This document shows, one piece after another, positions 11,902 to 23,163 of a stretch of 64,000 nt of DNA. The notes beneath the pieces are model-generated. The model did not search any database, was not told the origin of the DNA, and saw only the letters and a list, made by a program, of their open reading frames with translations. Both the position numbers and the translations under genes were made by a program. Source of the DNA: Caenorhabditis remanei (Eukaryota > Nematoda > Chromadorea > Rhabditida > Rhabditidae); assembly GCF_010183535.1 (NCBI RefSeq), contig NC_071329.1:14198001-14262000 (forward strand), given 5' to 3'. Each line of letters starts with the position of its first letter. The stretch's first letter is position 1.

Positions 11902-13248
11902 GAAATCAAGCTCAAAATGACTTGGTGAATAACATAATCAAAATTGAAGGAAGAAGTTGTGACAAAATAAAATAAATTGAATTCCATTTCAGGTGAAAAC
12001 ATGTGAAACGGCGCTTTTTGTGTAGATTGAGAACAGAATTGCACAAGGTTCGAAGATCACTTAAACCATGAAGAACTATTCTAAAAAATCAAGTCATCGT
12101 TGCTTTTTTTGTTTTTATAATAGGTATTATCCGCTCAGAAGAGCAAGCCACTACGGCTCCAAAAAGATTCGGCTCCGTGCGGTCATCAAGTTCATAAAGA
12201 ACTGTTTCACGCTCGCGGCACGCCCGTCTCCCTTTCATCGCGGATGGCATCTCTACCAAATTGATGGGAATTACGAGATACATACTGCAGAAATGATTCT
12301 GTATAGTATGGTCTCAGCGAAGAGAGCGCGCCGCCGCCACCTATGCTACGGCAGCAGCCGACACCTCACGGGTTCCGCCGCCCGCTATCTTTTGTGTGCG
12401 TCTAGGCTCCGCCCACTAGTGGCGGCGGGGAGGAAGGGGAGAGATTTTTTCGAAAGAGAAGGGAGAATGTGCTGGTTATTGGTGTTCTCAACTGGAATTC
12501 AGTGGATTTTTCAACAGGGCGGTTTCGAAAATTTAAGAATCTATAAAGATTACTCTTTTCTTAATTTTTTGCCATAAAATTCCATTTTCGGAGAAAAAAG
12601 AGAGTTGTCTACCTCACCGCTGTTCTGGCCGAGTGGTCTAAGCCGCTGTGTTCAGTTTTAGTCCTCTCAGGAGGGCGCAGGTTCAAATCCTGCGGACAGT
12701 AAATGTTTTTTTTTGGTATTTTTTCACCTTGGTATGTGAGAACGCAAAAAACTTGTGATCGAGCTTGTAATTGAGAGGCAACCCACATTTATCACAACCC
12801 CGAAAGGGCGGCGGCGTTTTCGGCCGCGTAGCTCAGCCGGTTGCGGTTTTGTACCCATGCCCGTTCGGTCATGAGCTCGGGACCCGCAGAGCAATAACTC
12901 AGCGAACTTTGAGCCAAAAAATTTTTGTTGAGTTCACACCTGCTTTAAAGTACTTTTCAAATAAATCAAGTAATTGAACCCTATCTCTGAAACCTCAATT
13001 CTCACCTGCCGCACTGAAGTGCAACACGTGACGGTTTAGTACATCAGGTTTCGTCAGGAGAACTAATTGGTCTTATTGTTCTGGTTGTCCATAATTAATC
13101 TATTCTTTAAGCTCGAAATGTGTTAGTCATTTTCCACATCTGCAAACAGGAAATCAACAAAAAATCACCTGGTCGTTGAAAAAAAAACTTGAAGAAAAAA
13201 ACCTTACCACCATAATTTCCATTTACACATTTTTTAAACATAAGTATT
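11902..13248. other. divergent upstream region of two receptors, with tRNA-like sequence
   Basis: This 1.35-kb region separates the minus-strand receptor from the first plus-strand one. A GC-rich block at about 12130-12440 contrasts with the AT-rich surroundings and may be a repeat. A tRNA-like sequence lies at 12619-12701. A second possible A-box (TAGCTCAGCCGG) lies near 12828. No convincing protein-coding exon was seen; the 169-codon open frame at 12068-12577 follows the GC-rich block and shows no domain. Confidence 0.5.
12619..12701 (+). tRNA. tRNA-Leu-like gene or pseudogene (anticodon position CAG)
   Basis: The sequence has a class II (long variable arm) layout. A 7-bp acceptor pairs GCTGTTC with GGACAGT (two wobbles). 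The A-box is TGGCCGAGTGGTC and there is a variable-arm hairpin (CCTCTCAGGAGG). The T arm is GCAGG-TTCAAAT-CCTGC, a perfect B-box, and T-rich DNA follows. The D stem has one mismatch and the anticodon stem pairs poorly, which argues for a decaying copy. The anticodon slot reads TTCAGTT. Confidence 0.5.
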
Positions 13249-14718
13249 ATGTCTGACGCCGTCGATTTTTCTGTGCCTTACTGGCTCATCTATTACTTTC
13301 ACGTCATCGGAATAGTCTCATTGGTATTCGATGCGTTTTCGATTTATTTGATTTTATTCAAAAGTAATCAAATTGATAATTTCCGGTTTTTCTTGCTGAA
13401 TTTTCAGGTAATTTATCTCAGGGATTTCAGAAGATACTAGAATTTTCTTTCCAGATTGCTTGTTGTTTCACCGATATCCATATAACATTTCTAATGCAAC
13501 CTGTTCCTTTGTACCCGCTGATGGGTGGGTATGCACTTGGATTTCTTCCAATTCACTTCGGAATTTCTCTTCATTTTTGTATTGTAAGACTTTCATCACA
13601 GGGGTGCGAAGCGTAAGGTCGCCTAAACGCGCTCCGTCGCACATCGATTGGCACGGTGCAAAAAAAACTTGGCTGTGTGCCAAATTCAAGTTTAGCGTTT
13701 TTTTTCTCGTATCTTTTAATAAAAAACGCGTCGCGCACGTAACGCGACTCGGGAGGCAAATTCAAAACTTTTCGCTGTGGACCTTACCCCCCTGTGTGTC
13801 ATCAATATGTATAAAAACTGTTGAAAGCATTGAAATTCCAGACAATAGTAATCTTCCTCTACATTTACCAAGTCGCTAGCATGATTGTATGCTTTGTGAG
13901 GAAGAATCAATCTATATCTGGAACATTGACCTCATTTTCAATTCCAACACCTTTCATAATCTTCTTGTTGGCGTTTCTCGTGGTCTACACGTTATCTGTG
14001 GTAGGGATGTACTTTAGTTTAAGTGTGAAGGAATCCGAAAAGTTGCAGTTTATCAAAGAGGTAAGCCTTCGAGATTCCAGAGAATACTGGTCGATCCCAA
14101 CAATTTCAACATTTTCAGAATCTTCCCGAGTACCTTTCCCAATTTGAGTCGCTACCCAATTTTTCTATTTACCAAGCCAACTCGATGCTCTTCATAATGG
14201 TTATTGTAGCCGTCACTGGTGGATTACTAGCCTTTTTATTCTTTATAGCAGTTCTTTATAACATTTTCCGAATGCTGAAATTCATAAAAATCCAAATGTC
14301 ACCTACTACATACCGACGACATCGAGCAGCCGTTTATAGTCTTGTAGCTCAATTTGCTACGTCATCAGTATGCTTCCTGCCTCCGCTGTCTCTGGTTTTT
14401 GTGGTTTTCATCAAGCTTCCGCATGCCCAAGGTGAACTACTAATTCTCATTCCATCGGATTCTCATTTCTCAATTCTCTGAAATTTCAGTCCTCGTCGAA
14501 CTCTTACTTGTCATCGCCTGTTTCCATTCTCCTCTCAATGTTACAGTACTCGTGGCCACCTTCCCACCGTACCGAGCGTTTTTCAGCAGGGTTGTATTGA
14601 GAAGAGAGTAAGAATTTTCGAATTTCCTTATTGGAAAAAAACGTATTACTTTTTCAGAGCCCCTGGACTAGCATCCCTTTCAGCCAAAACTTCAGCGGTG
14701 GTTTCTCATTTAAGTTGA
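13249..14718 (+). CDS. sri/srh-type chemoreceptor (intact)
   Basis: Six exons (13249-13407, 13455-13583, 13842-14060, 14119-14431, 14490-14607, 14658-14718) sum to 999 nt, 332 aa. The protein starts with a short extracellular N-terminus (DFSVPYWLIYYFH) and has seven hydrophobic segments. Family motifs are FLMQPVPLYPLMGGY, YRRHRAAVYSLVAQFATSS and ATFPPYRAF, and the short cytoplasmic tail ends VVSHLS. The start is the only in-frame ATG at the expected distance. Such receptors are usually expressed in chemosensory neurons and detect small molecules; the ligand is unknown. It is one of the two members of the local cluster with no insertion in coding sequence. Intron 2 carries a small TIR element. 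I favour the sri family but cannot exclude srh. Confidence 0.85.
13597..13802. repeat. short TIR element in receptor intron
   Basis: The termini are inverted: CACAGGGGTG and GTAAGGTC at the left mirror GACCTTAC and CCCCTGTG at the right. It is about 200 bp, non-coding, and lies wholly inside intron 2. The CAGGG-type ends suggest a hAT-like MITE, but I could not define a clean target duplication. Confidence 0.5.
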
Positions 14719-15058
14719 ATTTCTAGACATCACATCACTTTCCAAATGTATTCTAAGCAAAATATAAATTGAGCCGGAATTGATTCAAAACAAACCTTTT
14801 CTAGGTGGCAATTAGGTAAAGATCGAACAGAAAAAGTTGTATATATGTATTCTGGTCTGCTAGAAAAATAAAGAAATTGAGTTTATTAATAGCCAGTTTA
14901 GTCTATCAACACGGGTGACAAATCTCTCATTTTTCAATAAAAAGTTTTTTAATCCGATTTTTGTTACATGTTCAATAATTAACTTTTTTCACATTTCACC
15001 TGTTTCTTGATTCCTACTCTCCTTTTGTTTCTATTTCATTTTCGATAATTTTACCAAA
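14719..15058. other. intergenic region between two receptors
   Basis: AT-rich, 340 bp. It has an AATAAA-type signal near 14868 serving the upstream receptor, then the promoter of the next. No other feature was recognised. Confidence 0.5.
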
Positions 15059-15367
15059 ATGCAGATGTACAACATTGACTTTTCTATCCCATATTGGCTT
15101 ATCACTTATTATCATGTTATTGGTGCAATCTCATTGATGTTTGATATATTCGCTATGTATTTAATTCTATTCAAGAGTAACCAGATTGATAACTTTCGTT
15201 ACTTTTTGCTGAATTTTCAGGTAGGTAGCTATCAAAAAATGTTCAAGGTAGGGCTGAATTGAATTATTGTTATCAGAGAGTGGGTCATATATAATACTAT
15301 AGAAATTTTTTGAGATTCATTTTTGGCTGTCATGTTAGACAAATGTTTAAGTGAGCGGCATGTTCTA

Positions 15368-15599
15368 CCTACTTGTCAAGGCCCGCGTACTTGGTGCCAA
15401 ATTCAAAAATTTTGATTTTTTTTTGGGAAAAAGTCAAATTTTCGACAATCATTCAGCATTAGAAGAAATTCTGAAAAATCATCAAAAATGTTCACATTTG
15501 ATGAAAAGTTGAAAAAATTTCAAAAAAAAAATGTCAAAAAAATTGTTTCATTTTTTGAAGCCGGGCTTTTGGGCCTTTTTGGGCCCTTGACAAGTATGA
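15368..15599. repeat. TACTTGTCAA-ended MITE (family D)
   Basis: The left end TACTTGTCAAGGCCCG mirrors the right end GGGCCCTTGACAAGTA. The inside is A/T-homopolymer-rich and non-coding. The ends resemble the element at 20789-21119, and partial relatives lie near 21700-21815 and 35258-35440. Confidence 0.6.
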
Positions 15600-15804
15600 T
15601 TTTTGCTTTCACAATCTGCAAAATTTAAACACAAATGTTGATACTTCAAATCAGTGATCCTGAAATTCACCTGCTGTAAAACTTACGTGATTTTAGAGAA
15701 AAAGATCTGCAAATTTGATAGCTAGATCTAAATTCTGAGCCACGTGTGTATGGTGGGCCCGGAAATACTCAAGGAGGGTATAGTACAGTACTAGAATACG
15801 ACAC

Positions 15805-16190
15805 TTGCAGTTTTTAGTTGAAAGTGACCAACTTTGTGAGTGTGAGACTGCTTTCTTGATGGTTTCACAATATCGATTGTTTATGGAATGTAAAGATCAC
15901 AAGTAGAGCTTTATTTTTGTAGTTGACTACATTTTTGAACGGACTCACCCTAAGAAGTTATAAATCGGCAAAGGAATTTCTTGCCCTTTTCAGTGCTAGG
16001 GATTTTTGAGCTGTTTACATTGACTGCCTATAACTTCTTAGGAAGTGTCCGTACAAAAAAGTTGTCAACTGTGAAAATGAAGCTCTACTTTTGATCTATA
16101 CACTTCATAAACACTCAATATTGTGATATCATCAGAGAGGTCGTCTCACACCCACAAAGTTGACCATTTTCAGTTAAAAACTGCAAATGA
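15805..16190. repeat. foldback MITE, family B variant
   Basis: The inverted arms carry GCAGTTTTTAGTTGAAAGTG at the left and TCAGTTAAAAACTGC at the right, with an internal TTGTAGTTGACTACATTTTT-type block. It is a relative of the copies at 16689, 21247, 43622 and 47105. Confidence 0.6.
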
Positions 16191-16688
16191 TCACGTCATG
16201 TGATGATGATGATGCCAAGAAAAGAAAACTTCATGCTATAAAAAATGAGATTAACTTACAGATCGCTTGCTGTCTAACCGACATCCATCTCACTTTCCTT
16301 ATGCAACCTGTTCCCCTATACCCTCTCATCTCTGGGTATGTTCTGGGATTCAGTGTCTATCTTGGAGCCAACACACATCACTGTATGGTTAGTCTTATTT
16401 CGAGAAAAAACGTATAAATATTTGATTTTTATTTTCAGTGTGTGATAACATTCCTATTCATTTATCAAATTGGCAGTATGATCGCATGTTTCATCAAAAA
16501 GCATCAAGCAATCGCTGCTACTTTGAAGAGATACCTTATGCCTAAAACGCTGGTTTTTGTCATGGGCGGCTATGTTCTTATCTACACTTTCAGTGTCACA
16601 GGGGTCTATGCAACATTGAGTGTTCCCGATAAAGACAAGTTGGATTATGTGAGAAGGGTACGCAAGCTTACAGTACTGATCAAAAAGA

Positions 16689-17093
16689 TATGAACTTTGG
16701 CCGTATTCAGTTGAAATTGTCCAACTTTAAGAGTGTGTCATGGTAATTCTGATTGTCACACCTAGTCGGTTTTTAGTGAATCATACAGATTAGAAGTAGT
16801 GCTTCATTTTTGTAGTTGACAACTTTTTTTGCGAACCCTCCCTAGAAAGTTACATCGACAAAGTAATTTCTCCCTCAAATCGTCCCAGACTGATTTTTGA
16901 GCTGTCCCCTTTAACTGACCATGACACTCTAGGGAGTGGCCGTAGAAAAAAGTTGTCATCTACCAAATTAAAGCTCTACCTTCGTTCTCTATGATTTATA
17001 CATAATTTACTTTGTGGGACAACAAGTGATACCGTAACGCCTTGTCGAAGTTGGTCATTTTCAACTGGAAAATGCCAAATTGTACATCTGACT
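16689..17093. repeat. foldback MITE, family B, in receptor intron 3
   Basis: It begins GAACTTTGGCCGTATTCAG and ends with the inverted counterpart CATTTTCAACTGGAAAATG, with inner mirrored blocks around TAGTTGACAACTTTTTTGCG. It is non-coding and lies wholly within the intron. Confidence 0.65.
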
Positions 17094-17418
17094 GTACTGT
17101 ACTGTAGCTGCTACTTAATTGAATATTACTTCAGAAATATCCAGAATACCTCCCAGGATTCCAGTTCACGCCAACCTTCTCCATCTATGATCCTTCTGAA
17201 TACTTTGCTTACTTTGTGATTTATGCTCTTACTGGTGGAATTATTGCATTTTTAACACTAGTAGCAGTCCTTCTAAATATATTTCGAATGTTGAGTATTC
17301 TCAAATCAAAAATTTCGGCGTCCACATATCAAAAACATCGAACTGCAGTCTATAGCTTATTGGCACAGTTTGCAACGTCATCAGTCATTTTCGTACCGCC
17401 CATCTTTTTTGTTTTTAT

Positions 17419-18310
17419 AATAATAATAATAATAATAATTTATTACGATCGTGAAAGTATCGTGAAAGTATAGAGGTATAGATTGGTGAATTCAATACAA
17501 ACAAATAAAATAGGTTCAATACATTATATTAGGAGGAATAACCATGAGACATGAACACATGAGATCATACCAGAGAGAGTATTACAGAGGAGCATGAAAA
17601 GAAGTAACCATAGAACATTCAGAGTAAGAGTCACATGAACAGACAGATTGCTAAGACTACAGGACTGTGTCAGGATGGCCAACATTCTAGAGTTTCATTG
17701 TTGGAAGGGTTCTGTTAACAAGAAAATGGCTTCGTAGTTTAGTTTTGGACTTTTCCCAGACGAACCTGGTTTTAGTGCGTGTTCTAGTGTACTCACTTAA
17801 AGAGAAGAAGTTTTTGGTTTCAAGATCTACTTTGTTTAATAGCATTTTATATATGAATGTTTGATCGATTGCATGCCTCCTGGACTCTAAGGAACTTAAC
17901 CCATATAGTTGATTACGCTCAGGCGCCGTTTTGTAATCTGGATCATCTATTCGTATGTACTTGTTTTTTTGTCTGCTGAGTAGTCTGCGCGTAAAAGCGT
18001 TTTGTACTGATTCAATGGCTTTTACATCTGCTAATTTTATGGGACTGCTAACTACGGTGCCGTATTCAAGAATCGGCCGCACAAATGTTTTATAAAGCAA
18101 AATGTGCAATTTTTCACTGCGACTGTGGTAGAGTAGGAATATCTGAGAAATAATGAATTTCGCTGAATTTGTGAATTTTCTCCAGTGATCGGAGAAAGTT
18201 AGCTTCGGGTTGATCATGAATCCTAGGTCTCTGACCACTGACTCCCTCCTTATTACATCTCCATCAATATTGTAACTTGTGTCGTGTTTTTTTGTTCCTA
18301 GTGTTATTGT
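17419..18310 (-). mobile_element. 5'-truncated non-LTR retrotransposon (CR1/jockey-like RT tail)
   Basis: On the minus strand an open frame (17687-18238, 183 codons) encodes the C-terminal part of a non-LTR reverse transcriptase protein. Typical blocks are DLGFMINPKLTFSDHW, YKTFVRPILEYGTVV and SVQNAFTRRLL. The 3' end of the element is a short TTA/TAA microsatellite at about 17417-17440, as in several CR1- and RTE-like lineages. Upstream RT domains and the endonuclease are missing, so this is a dead-on-arrival copy. It sits inside exon 4 of the receptor at 15059-18623, in the opposite orientation. Confidence 0.82.
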
Positions 18311-18811
18311 ATCGTTTTAATAGGTATCAACGGAGCGCAGAGTAAGTTTAATGGAATTCGATTTATCATTTGAAAAAAAATACAGTAATTGTGAATGTTC
18401 TATTGATGATTGCATGTACGCATTCCACATTCAATATGATAGTTCTGGTCTCAACGTTGCCACCGTATCGGAAGTTTGTCTTGGATTTGATTTTTCAGAG
18501 AGAGTAGGTCAAATCTTAAAATTTAGAATTAGGGAGAATATTTCTTACAGACAAGGAAAAAATCATGGACATTCTTCAGTGTCTCAGAGACCATCTCCGA
18601 TTATTTCTCATTTGGTTAAATAATTCTTATTTTTGGAAATCCAACAAGTGCGCTCTATTGGAACTTGAAGATCCATAATTCTGATGATTTTAAAGTATGA
18701 AAAGCTGAGAAAAGCTCTGGCAACTGAGATTGATTATTCTCACCTGTCTCCTGCACAAGCTCCGCCCATTCATGCTCTCTCTACTTTTTTCCAATCAGAA
18801 CCCAGTTTTTG

Positions 18812-20864
18812 ATGTATGACATTGACTTCTCTATCCCATATTGGCTTATCACTTATTATCATGTTATTGGTGCAATCTCATTGATGTTTGATATGTTTTC
18901 GATTTGTTTGATTCTGTTTAAAAGTAGCCAAATTGATAACTTTCGGTATTTTTTGTTGAATTTTCAGGTAATATATGTGGTTCATTTTTTATGTGATTTT
19001 TTCGAAATAAAAGCGAGAATTTATATTTTTTAAAGAAAGGAAACCGGAAATCAAATAGATTCTGGGCGGACTAGGGAAGGATCCCGAGTCGATTTGGAGT
19101 TACAGTTTGAGACATATATGACTAGAACGGAAGCATTTTCAAGACTCATAAACTTGACGTTTTTATCGTTTTTTTTTCAAATTTTTTGTGTTGAACGTGT
19201 ATATCCAAATCATGTAGATTATTATTGCTTATGTTGGAACACAAAAAATAAAACAAATAAGAAAAACGTCCATTTTGAGAGTCTTGAAAATGCTCGTTTT
19301 GCACTGAGAAGCCACAAAAACCGCGAATAACTTTTTTCACGAGATCGTCCTCCAAAAACAGAATATAGATTCAAAATCAGCGCAAAATTTCCGTTTTAGT
19401 GATATGTGTCTCCAACTCCTTCCCTAGTGAGTCTGAATTCAATTATCGGCTATTTACGATTGTCTTGAACCAAAGTTTATAGACTCTAAAACACGCCAAA
19501 ATCAGATTATTTTTTTAGTTTTCTTATTTTTTTATATTATAAATTCACAGTCTGCCACCAGGGGGTGTTAAAAACGCAAGGAATTTGTTCGGATGGGTCT
19601 CGTAGTTGAAATAAGTGAAACACTGTACTCTACTAGGGTTTCAAATATTTTTACTACGGATTTCATGCTTTCAACTACGAGACCCATCCGAACAATTTCC
19701 TTGCGTTTTTAACACCCTACGGCGGCAGACTGTGAATTTAAATACCCATTTCTGTTATTCTCTAATTCCAGATAGCCTGTTCTCTCACCGATATCCATCT
19801 TACATTCCTCATGCAACCAGTCCCTCTTTACCCAATTTTCTCCGGGTACATTCTGGGATTCAGTGTGTATCTCGGAGCTACTATTCATCATTGTATGGTA
19901 AGCCTTTTCTCAATTTATTAAAAAAAAATCAAAAGATTTCTTTCTCAGTGCATCATAATTTTCCTGCTCATCTACCAAATCGGTAGTATGATAACTTGTT
20001 TCGTTAGAAAGCATCAAGCGATTGCGGGTACATTGAAGAGATATCGGATATCAAATCTTTTAGTTTTTATTATGTTATTGTATGTATTTATCTACACGTG
20101 TAGTGTGACAGGTATATTTGCGACTTGTAGTGTGCCTGATGGTGAGAAATTGAATTATGTGAGAAAGGTATTTTCAGTTAGAAAACCGAAAAACTCAACT
20201 TCTGATTTCAGAACTATCCTGAATACCTATCTGGATTCGAGTCAATCCCAAACTTTTCCATCTATGACCCATCTGATTACTTTGCAAATTTTGTGATCTA
20301 TTCTCTGGTCGGAGGAATTATTGCATTTCTAACACTAGTAGCAGTCCTTCTAAATATTTTCCGAATGTTGAGTGTTCTAAAATCTAAATTATCCGCGTCT
20401 ACTTATCAAAAACATCGATCTGCAATCTACAGTTTGCTAGCACAATTTGCCACGTCATCAGTGATTTTCGTACCGCCCATCTTTTTTGTTTTTATTGTTC
20501 TGATGGGTATCAATGGAGCGCAATGTAAGTAACCTTCTTGTATCAAACAGATAATAACTGAGTTACAGTAATCGTCGAGTATCTAGTTGTGATTGCATCA
20601 TTTCACTCTTCCCTGAACTCAATAGTTTTGATTACGACTTTTCCGCCTTATCGGAGATTTGTGATCAATCTGATACTCAGAAAAGAGTGAGTTATACTAT
20701 TATTGTATAAGTTATGTATAGTAGGTTTCAGAGACACAAAACCATTCGGACTATCTACAGTAACCCAGAGGCCATCTGCAATAATATCCATACTTGTCAA
20801 CGGGCCGAAACGGGCCGACACGGGCCGGCTCGTAACTCGCGTCAAAATGAATATTATGAGCTGA
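18812..20864 (+). CDS. sri/srh-type chemoreceptor with MITE-derived C-terminus
   Basis: Six exons (18812-18967, 19772-19897, 19949-20167, 20212-20524, 20569-20686, 20732-20864) keep the family exon lengths. Motifs are YDIDFSIPYWLITYYH, FLMQPVPLYPIFSGY, YQKHRSAIYSLLAQFATSS and TTFPPYRRF. The last exon originally ended SAIISHYGK and a stop at 21141-21143, parallel to SPIISHLVK in the neighbour. A 331-bp element inserted after the codons for AII now supplies about two dozen new residues before a stop at 20864. The change lies in the cytoplasmic tail, so the receptor (354 aa) may still work. Intron 1 contains two foldback elements (19068-19434, 19544-19741). Confidence 0.8.
19068..19434. repeat. 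foldback MITE, family A (diverged)
   Basis: It starts GACTAGGGAAGGATCCCGAG and ends with the mirror CTCCTTCCCTAGTGAGTC. Internal inverted blocks match around TTTTGAGTCTTGAAAATG / CATTTTCAAGACTC. It is intronic and non-coding. Confidence 0.6.
19544..19741. repeat. near-perfect short palindrome in receptor intron 1
   Basis: The two arms of about 70 bp are almost exact reverse complements: AATTCACAGTCTGCC... at the left and ...GGCAGACTGTGAATT at the right. They include GTTCGGATGGGTCTCGTAG and its mirror. The spacer is about 50 bp and no protein is encoded. Confidence 0.7.
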
Positions 20865-21119
20865 AAAATATACCAAAATGTAGATCTCGATGTGTGCCGC
20901 GGGCCGGGAAAAAGTGCCAAAAAACGCGAAATTTGCCAAAAAAGCCATTCTAGCCCGGCCCGCGGCATATTAAAGAATAGCCAACCGGCCCGTAGTAGGT
21001 CACGGACATAGAACTCGCCGAGATCTACATTTTGGTATATTTTTCAGCTCATAATATTCATTTTGACGCGAGTTACGAGCCGGCCCGTGTCGGCCCGTTT
21101 CGGCCCGTTTACAAGTATG
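20789..21119. mobile_element. hAT-like MITE with 8-bp target duplication
   Basis: The terminal inverted repeats exceed 100 bp, starting CATACTTGTCAACGGGCC and ending in the mirror GGCCCGTTTACAAGTATG, with GGGCCG repeats near both ends. It is flanked on both sides by ATAATATC (20781-20788 and 21120-21127), an 8-bp direct duplication. An 8-bp duplication and a CA-starting terminus fit the hAT superfamily. It has no transposase. It is inserted in the last coding exon of the receptor at 18812-20864. Confidence 0.85.
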
Positions 21120-21246
21120 ATAATATCGCATTACGGGAAATGAATAGATTTTGAGCAAGATAAAGTTGTTTTTTTTTCAAACTCTCAATTGCCTTTTTTA
21201 ATGAAAAATTTGCTGATGAATCCACATTTTTTCGGCATAGAGGACA

Positions 21247-21465
21247 AGACAGCAGCTGAAAATATAGTGATTTTTGAGCTGTTCCTTTAAAATGACCATA
21301 ACTGTCTAGGGAGTGTCCGTACAAAAAAGTTGTCAACTACAAAAATGAAGATCAGTCTTTGTTCTGTAAGGTTTATACATAATTTACATCAGGGATACTG
21401 TATCATCCTCTCAAAATTGATCATTTTCAACTAAAAAAGACCAAATTGTATATCTGAGTGCACTG
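21247..21465. repeat. partial family B MITE
   Basis: Contains the family blocks TTTTTGAGCTGTTCCTTT, GGGAGTGTCCGTACAAAAAA and TTGTCAACTACAAAAATGAA, then CATTTTCAACTAAAAAAGAC at the right end. Only about half of a full-length copy is present. Confidence 0.5.
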
Positions 21466-22044
21466 TACTTACTGTATTCCTGTACTGTGTTACTGTACTG
21501 AACTGTGCTGTAAATTGTACTGTATGTATCGGACAACTCAATGAATCGATGTTTATGTGATCCTTGTTTTGAATATGGATATGAATCTGAAAAATTTGAA
21601 TTAGAAAGTCAGTGACAAAAACTAATCGAACTACTTTCAAATAATCCAATCCAATCTTTTGAGCGCTTTGGATTTCTTCTTGCGATGATTTTCTAGATGT
21701 TTCTATAAGAAATACCTCACATTTCTTCAAAAAAATTTGATTTTTTGTGCAAAAATTCAAATTTTAAAATTTTTGTGCTGAAACCCGGACGAGGCCGTTC
21801 CGTCGCAAGTATGATTTTATGGAATCAAGTTTGTTGCCGCTAAAACGTATTGTTTTATTCTAGTGACCACCAAAAATTATTGAGAATCTCACGTTTCACC
21901 CCCTTGTCGGAAAAACACGTCGGTAGTTTCAAAACGTCTCTACCTTCCGTGATACTCTGAAATAATCTCAAAGATCTCAACCATCGAAGATTCTATAATA
22001 AATACTTTCGTAAAACATCAAGTTCAGCAAAGCAGTCCAAAGTA

Positions 22045-22901
22045 CTCGGCAGAAACCCGCATCAGGCACGCAACATTTACACGTTGAGCATCAGGCGCGC
22101 AACACTGCAGCATCAGGACTGCATCATTTACACGAGTTTCGTTTTCGGAAACGCGTCGGCAGCACGTGTGCAGCAACTAGGATGCGGCAGCATATCCGCA
22201 AACCTGCAGCAACAGATCCGCTACTCTTCAGCAGCACCTAGGCAACATTCAGCAAGTACGCTCCATTTTTTTCAGTTCCGAAAACTTATGTTTTTATTCA
22301 CTTTTCTCCTATTTTTCTGTTTTTCATACCAATGTTTTCTCTGGATTTATTTTATGAAAATAACTTTACCCGCTTATTGGAAGAAAAATATATGTGCCTA
22401 TAGAAACAAAAAAAAATCATATTTCAGCTCTCAACTACTAAAAAGACAACATCACCGCCAGTCAAGCCAAATAGGATTTCAGGAAAAATGAAAAGGTGAG
22501 ATTTTCTCAATACTCTAAATAAGTCTTACGTCTTTCTTTCAGAAATTTGAACGGTAGGAAACGACGAGAATTTCAAAGCAAGCTGAATGCAACATCATTG
22601 AAAAATAATTCATAAATTGTACTGTTTTTTCACATTTCCGTGAATTGTACTATGTTCAGATTTAGATATATGTAGTTGTATTTAAGGTTTGTAAATAAAT
22701 TTAATTTAATAATACACTGTTTTCGTTTCAATAAAATATAGCAAAGGCGGCAGCGGCCTCATTTTAGCAGCGCCAGAGCAGCACAACAGCGACCTTTCCG
22801 CAACACGTACGCTACAGTACCGCAACACCACAGCATCAGGCACGCACTCTACGCTTGCCTGCTGCTGGACTGCTGCGCGCCTGATGCGGGTTTCTGCCGA
22901 G
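22045..22901. mobile_element. TA-flanked TIR element (Tc1/mariner-type MITE)
   Basis: The ends are an exact-looking inverted repeat of more than 20 bp: CTCGGCAGAAACCCGCATCA at the left and its complement TGATGCGGGTTTCTGCCGAG at the right. TA dinucleotides flank both sides (22043-22044 and 22902-22903). At 857 bp it is too small for a transposase. Both subterminal regions are rich in GCAGCA/CAGCAC repeats. An open frame at 22084-22491 runs through these repeats and has no recognisable domain. Confidence 0.75.
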
Positions 22902-23163
22902 TATCTATTCCAATTGGAAAATCATGTGAGTTTCAACAAAACACTTTTAAAAATTCATTCATGATAACTTGTTCTTTTAAAGAAAATTGCACCCTTCGGA
23001 TCTTCTTTCTCAAAGTAACCAACCACCTACTGGATGTCATACGTTTGGTTGAAAAGTTGAGTCCGAAGGCTACAAAATAAACAAATCCAAGTTTAACACC
23101 TGTAACCTCTCAATTTATTATCAGCCAGGTTTATTCTGCATATCTAGTTTCTCAGTATTAAAA

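Larger units (their letters stand above)
15059..18623 (+). pseudogene. sri/srh-type chemoreceptor split by a retroelement
   Basis: Six exons of the standard family structure are present: 15059-15220, 16262-16387, 16439-16657, 17135-17418 plus 18311-18341, 18386-18503 and 18551-18623. Removing the insert at about 17419-18310 restores an exon 4 of about the family's 313 nt and a reading frame of about 336 aa, ending PSPIISHLVK. Motifs include NIDFSIPYWLITYYH, FLMQPVPLYPLISGY, YQKHRTAVYSLLAQFATSS and STLPPYRKF. No other stop or frameshift was seen, so the insertion is young compared with the duplication. Two MITEs enlarge intron 1 (15368-15599, 15805-16190) and another fills intron 3 (16689-17093). 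As it stands the protein would end soon after TM6 in a run of Ile and a short tail, so it is probably non-functional. Confidence 0.8.

Noticed and set aside
12068..12577. A 169-codon plus-strand frame as a gene.
   Set aside because: It runs through a GC-rich block, has no domain, no paralogue here and no splice or trans-splice context.
12822..12900. A complete second tRNA gene.
   Set aside because: An A-box-like sequence exists, but there is no B-box match and no cloverleaf that I could draw.
22084..22491. Open frame inside the TA element as a transposase.
   Set aside because: It consists of GCA-repeat-derived residues followed by AT-rich sequence. No DDE or helix-turn-helix pattern is visible.
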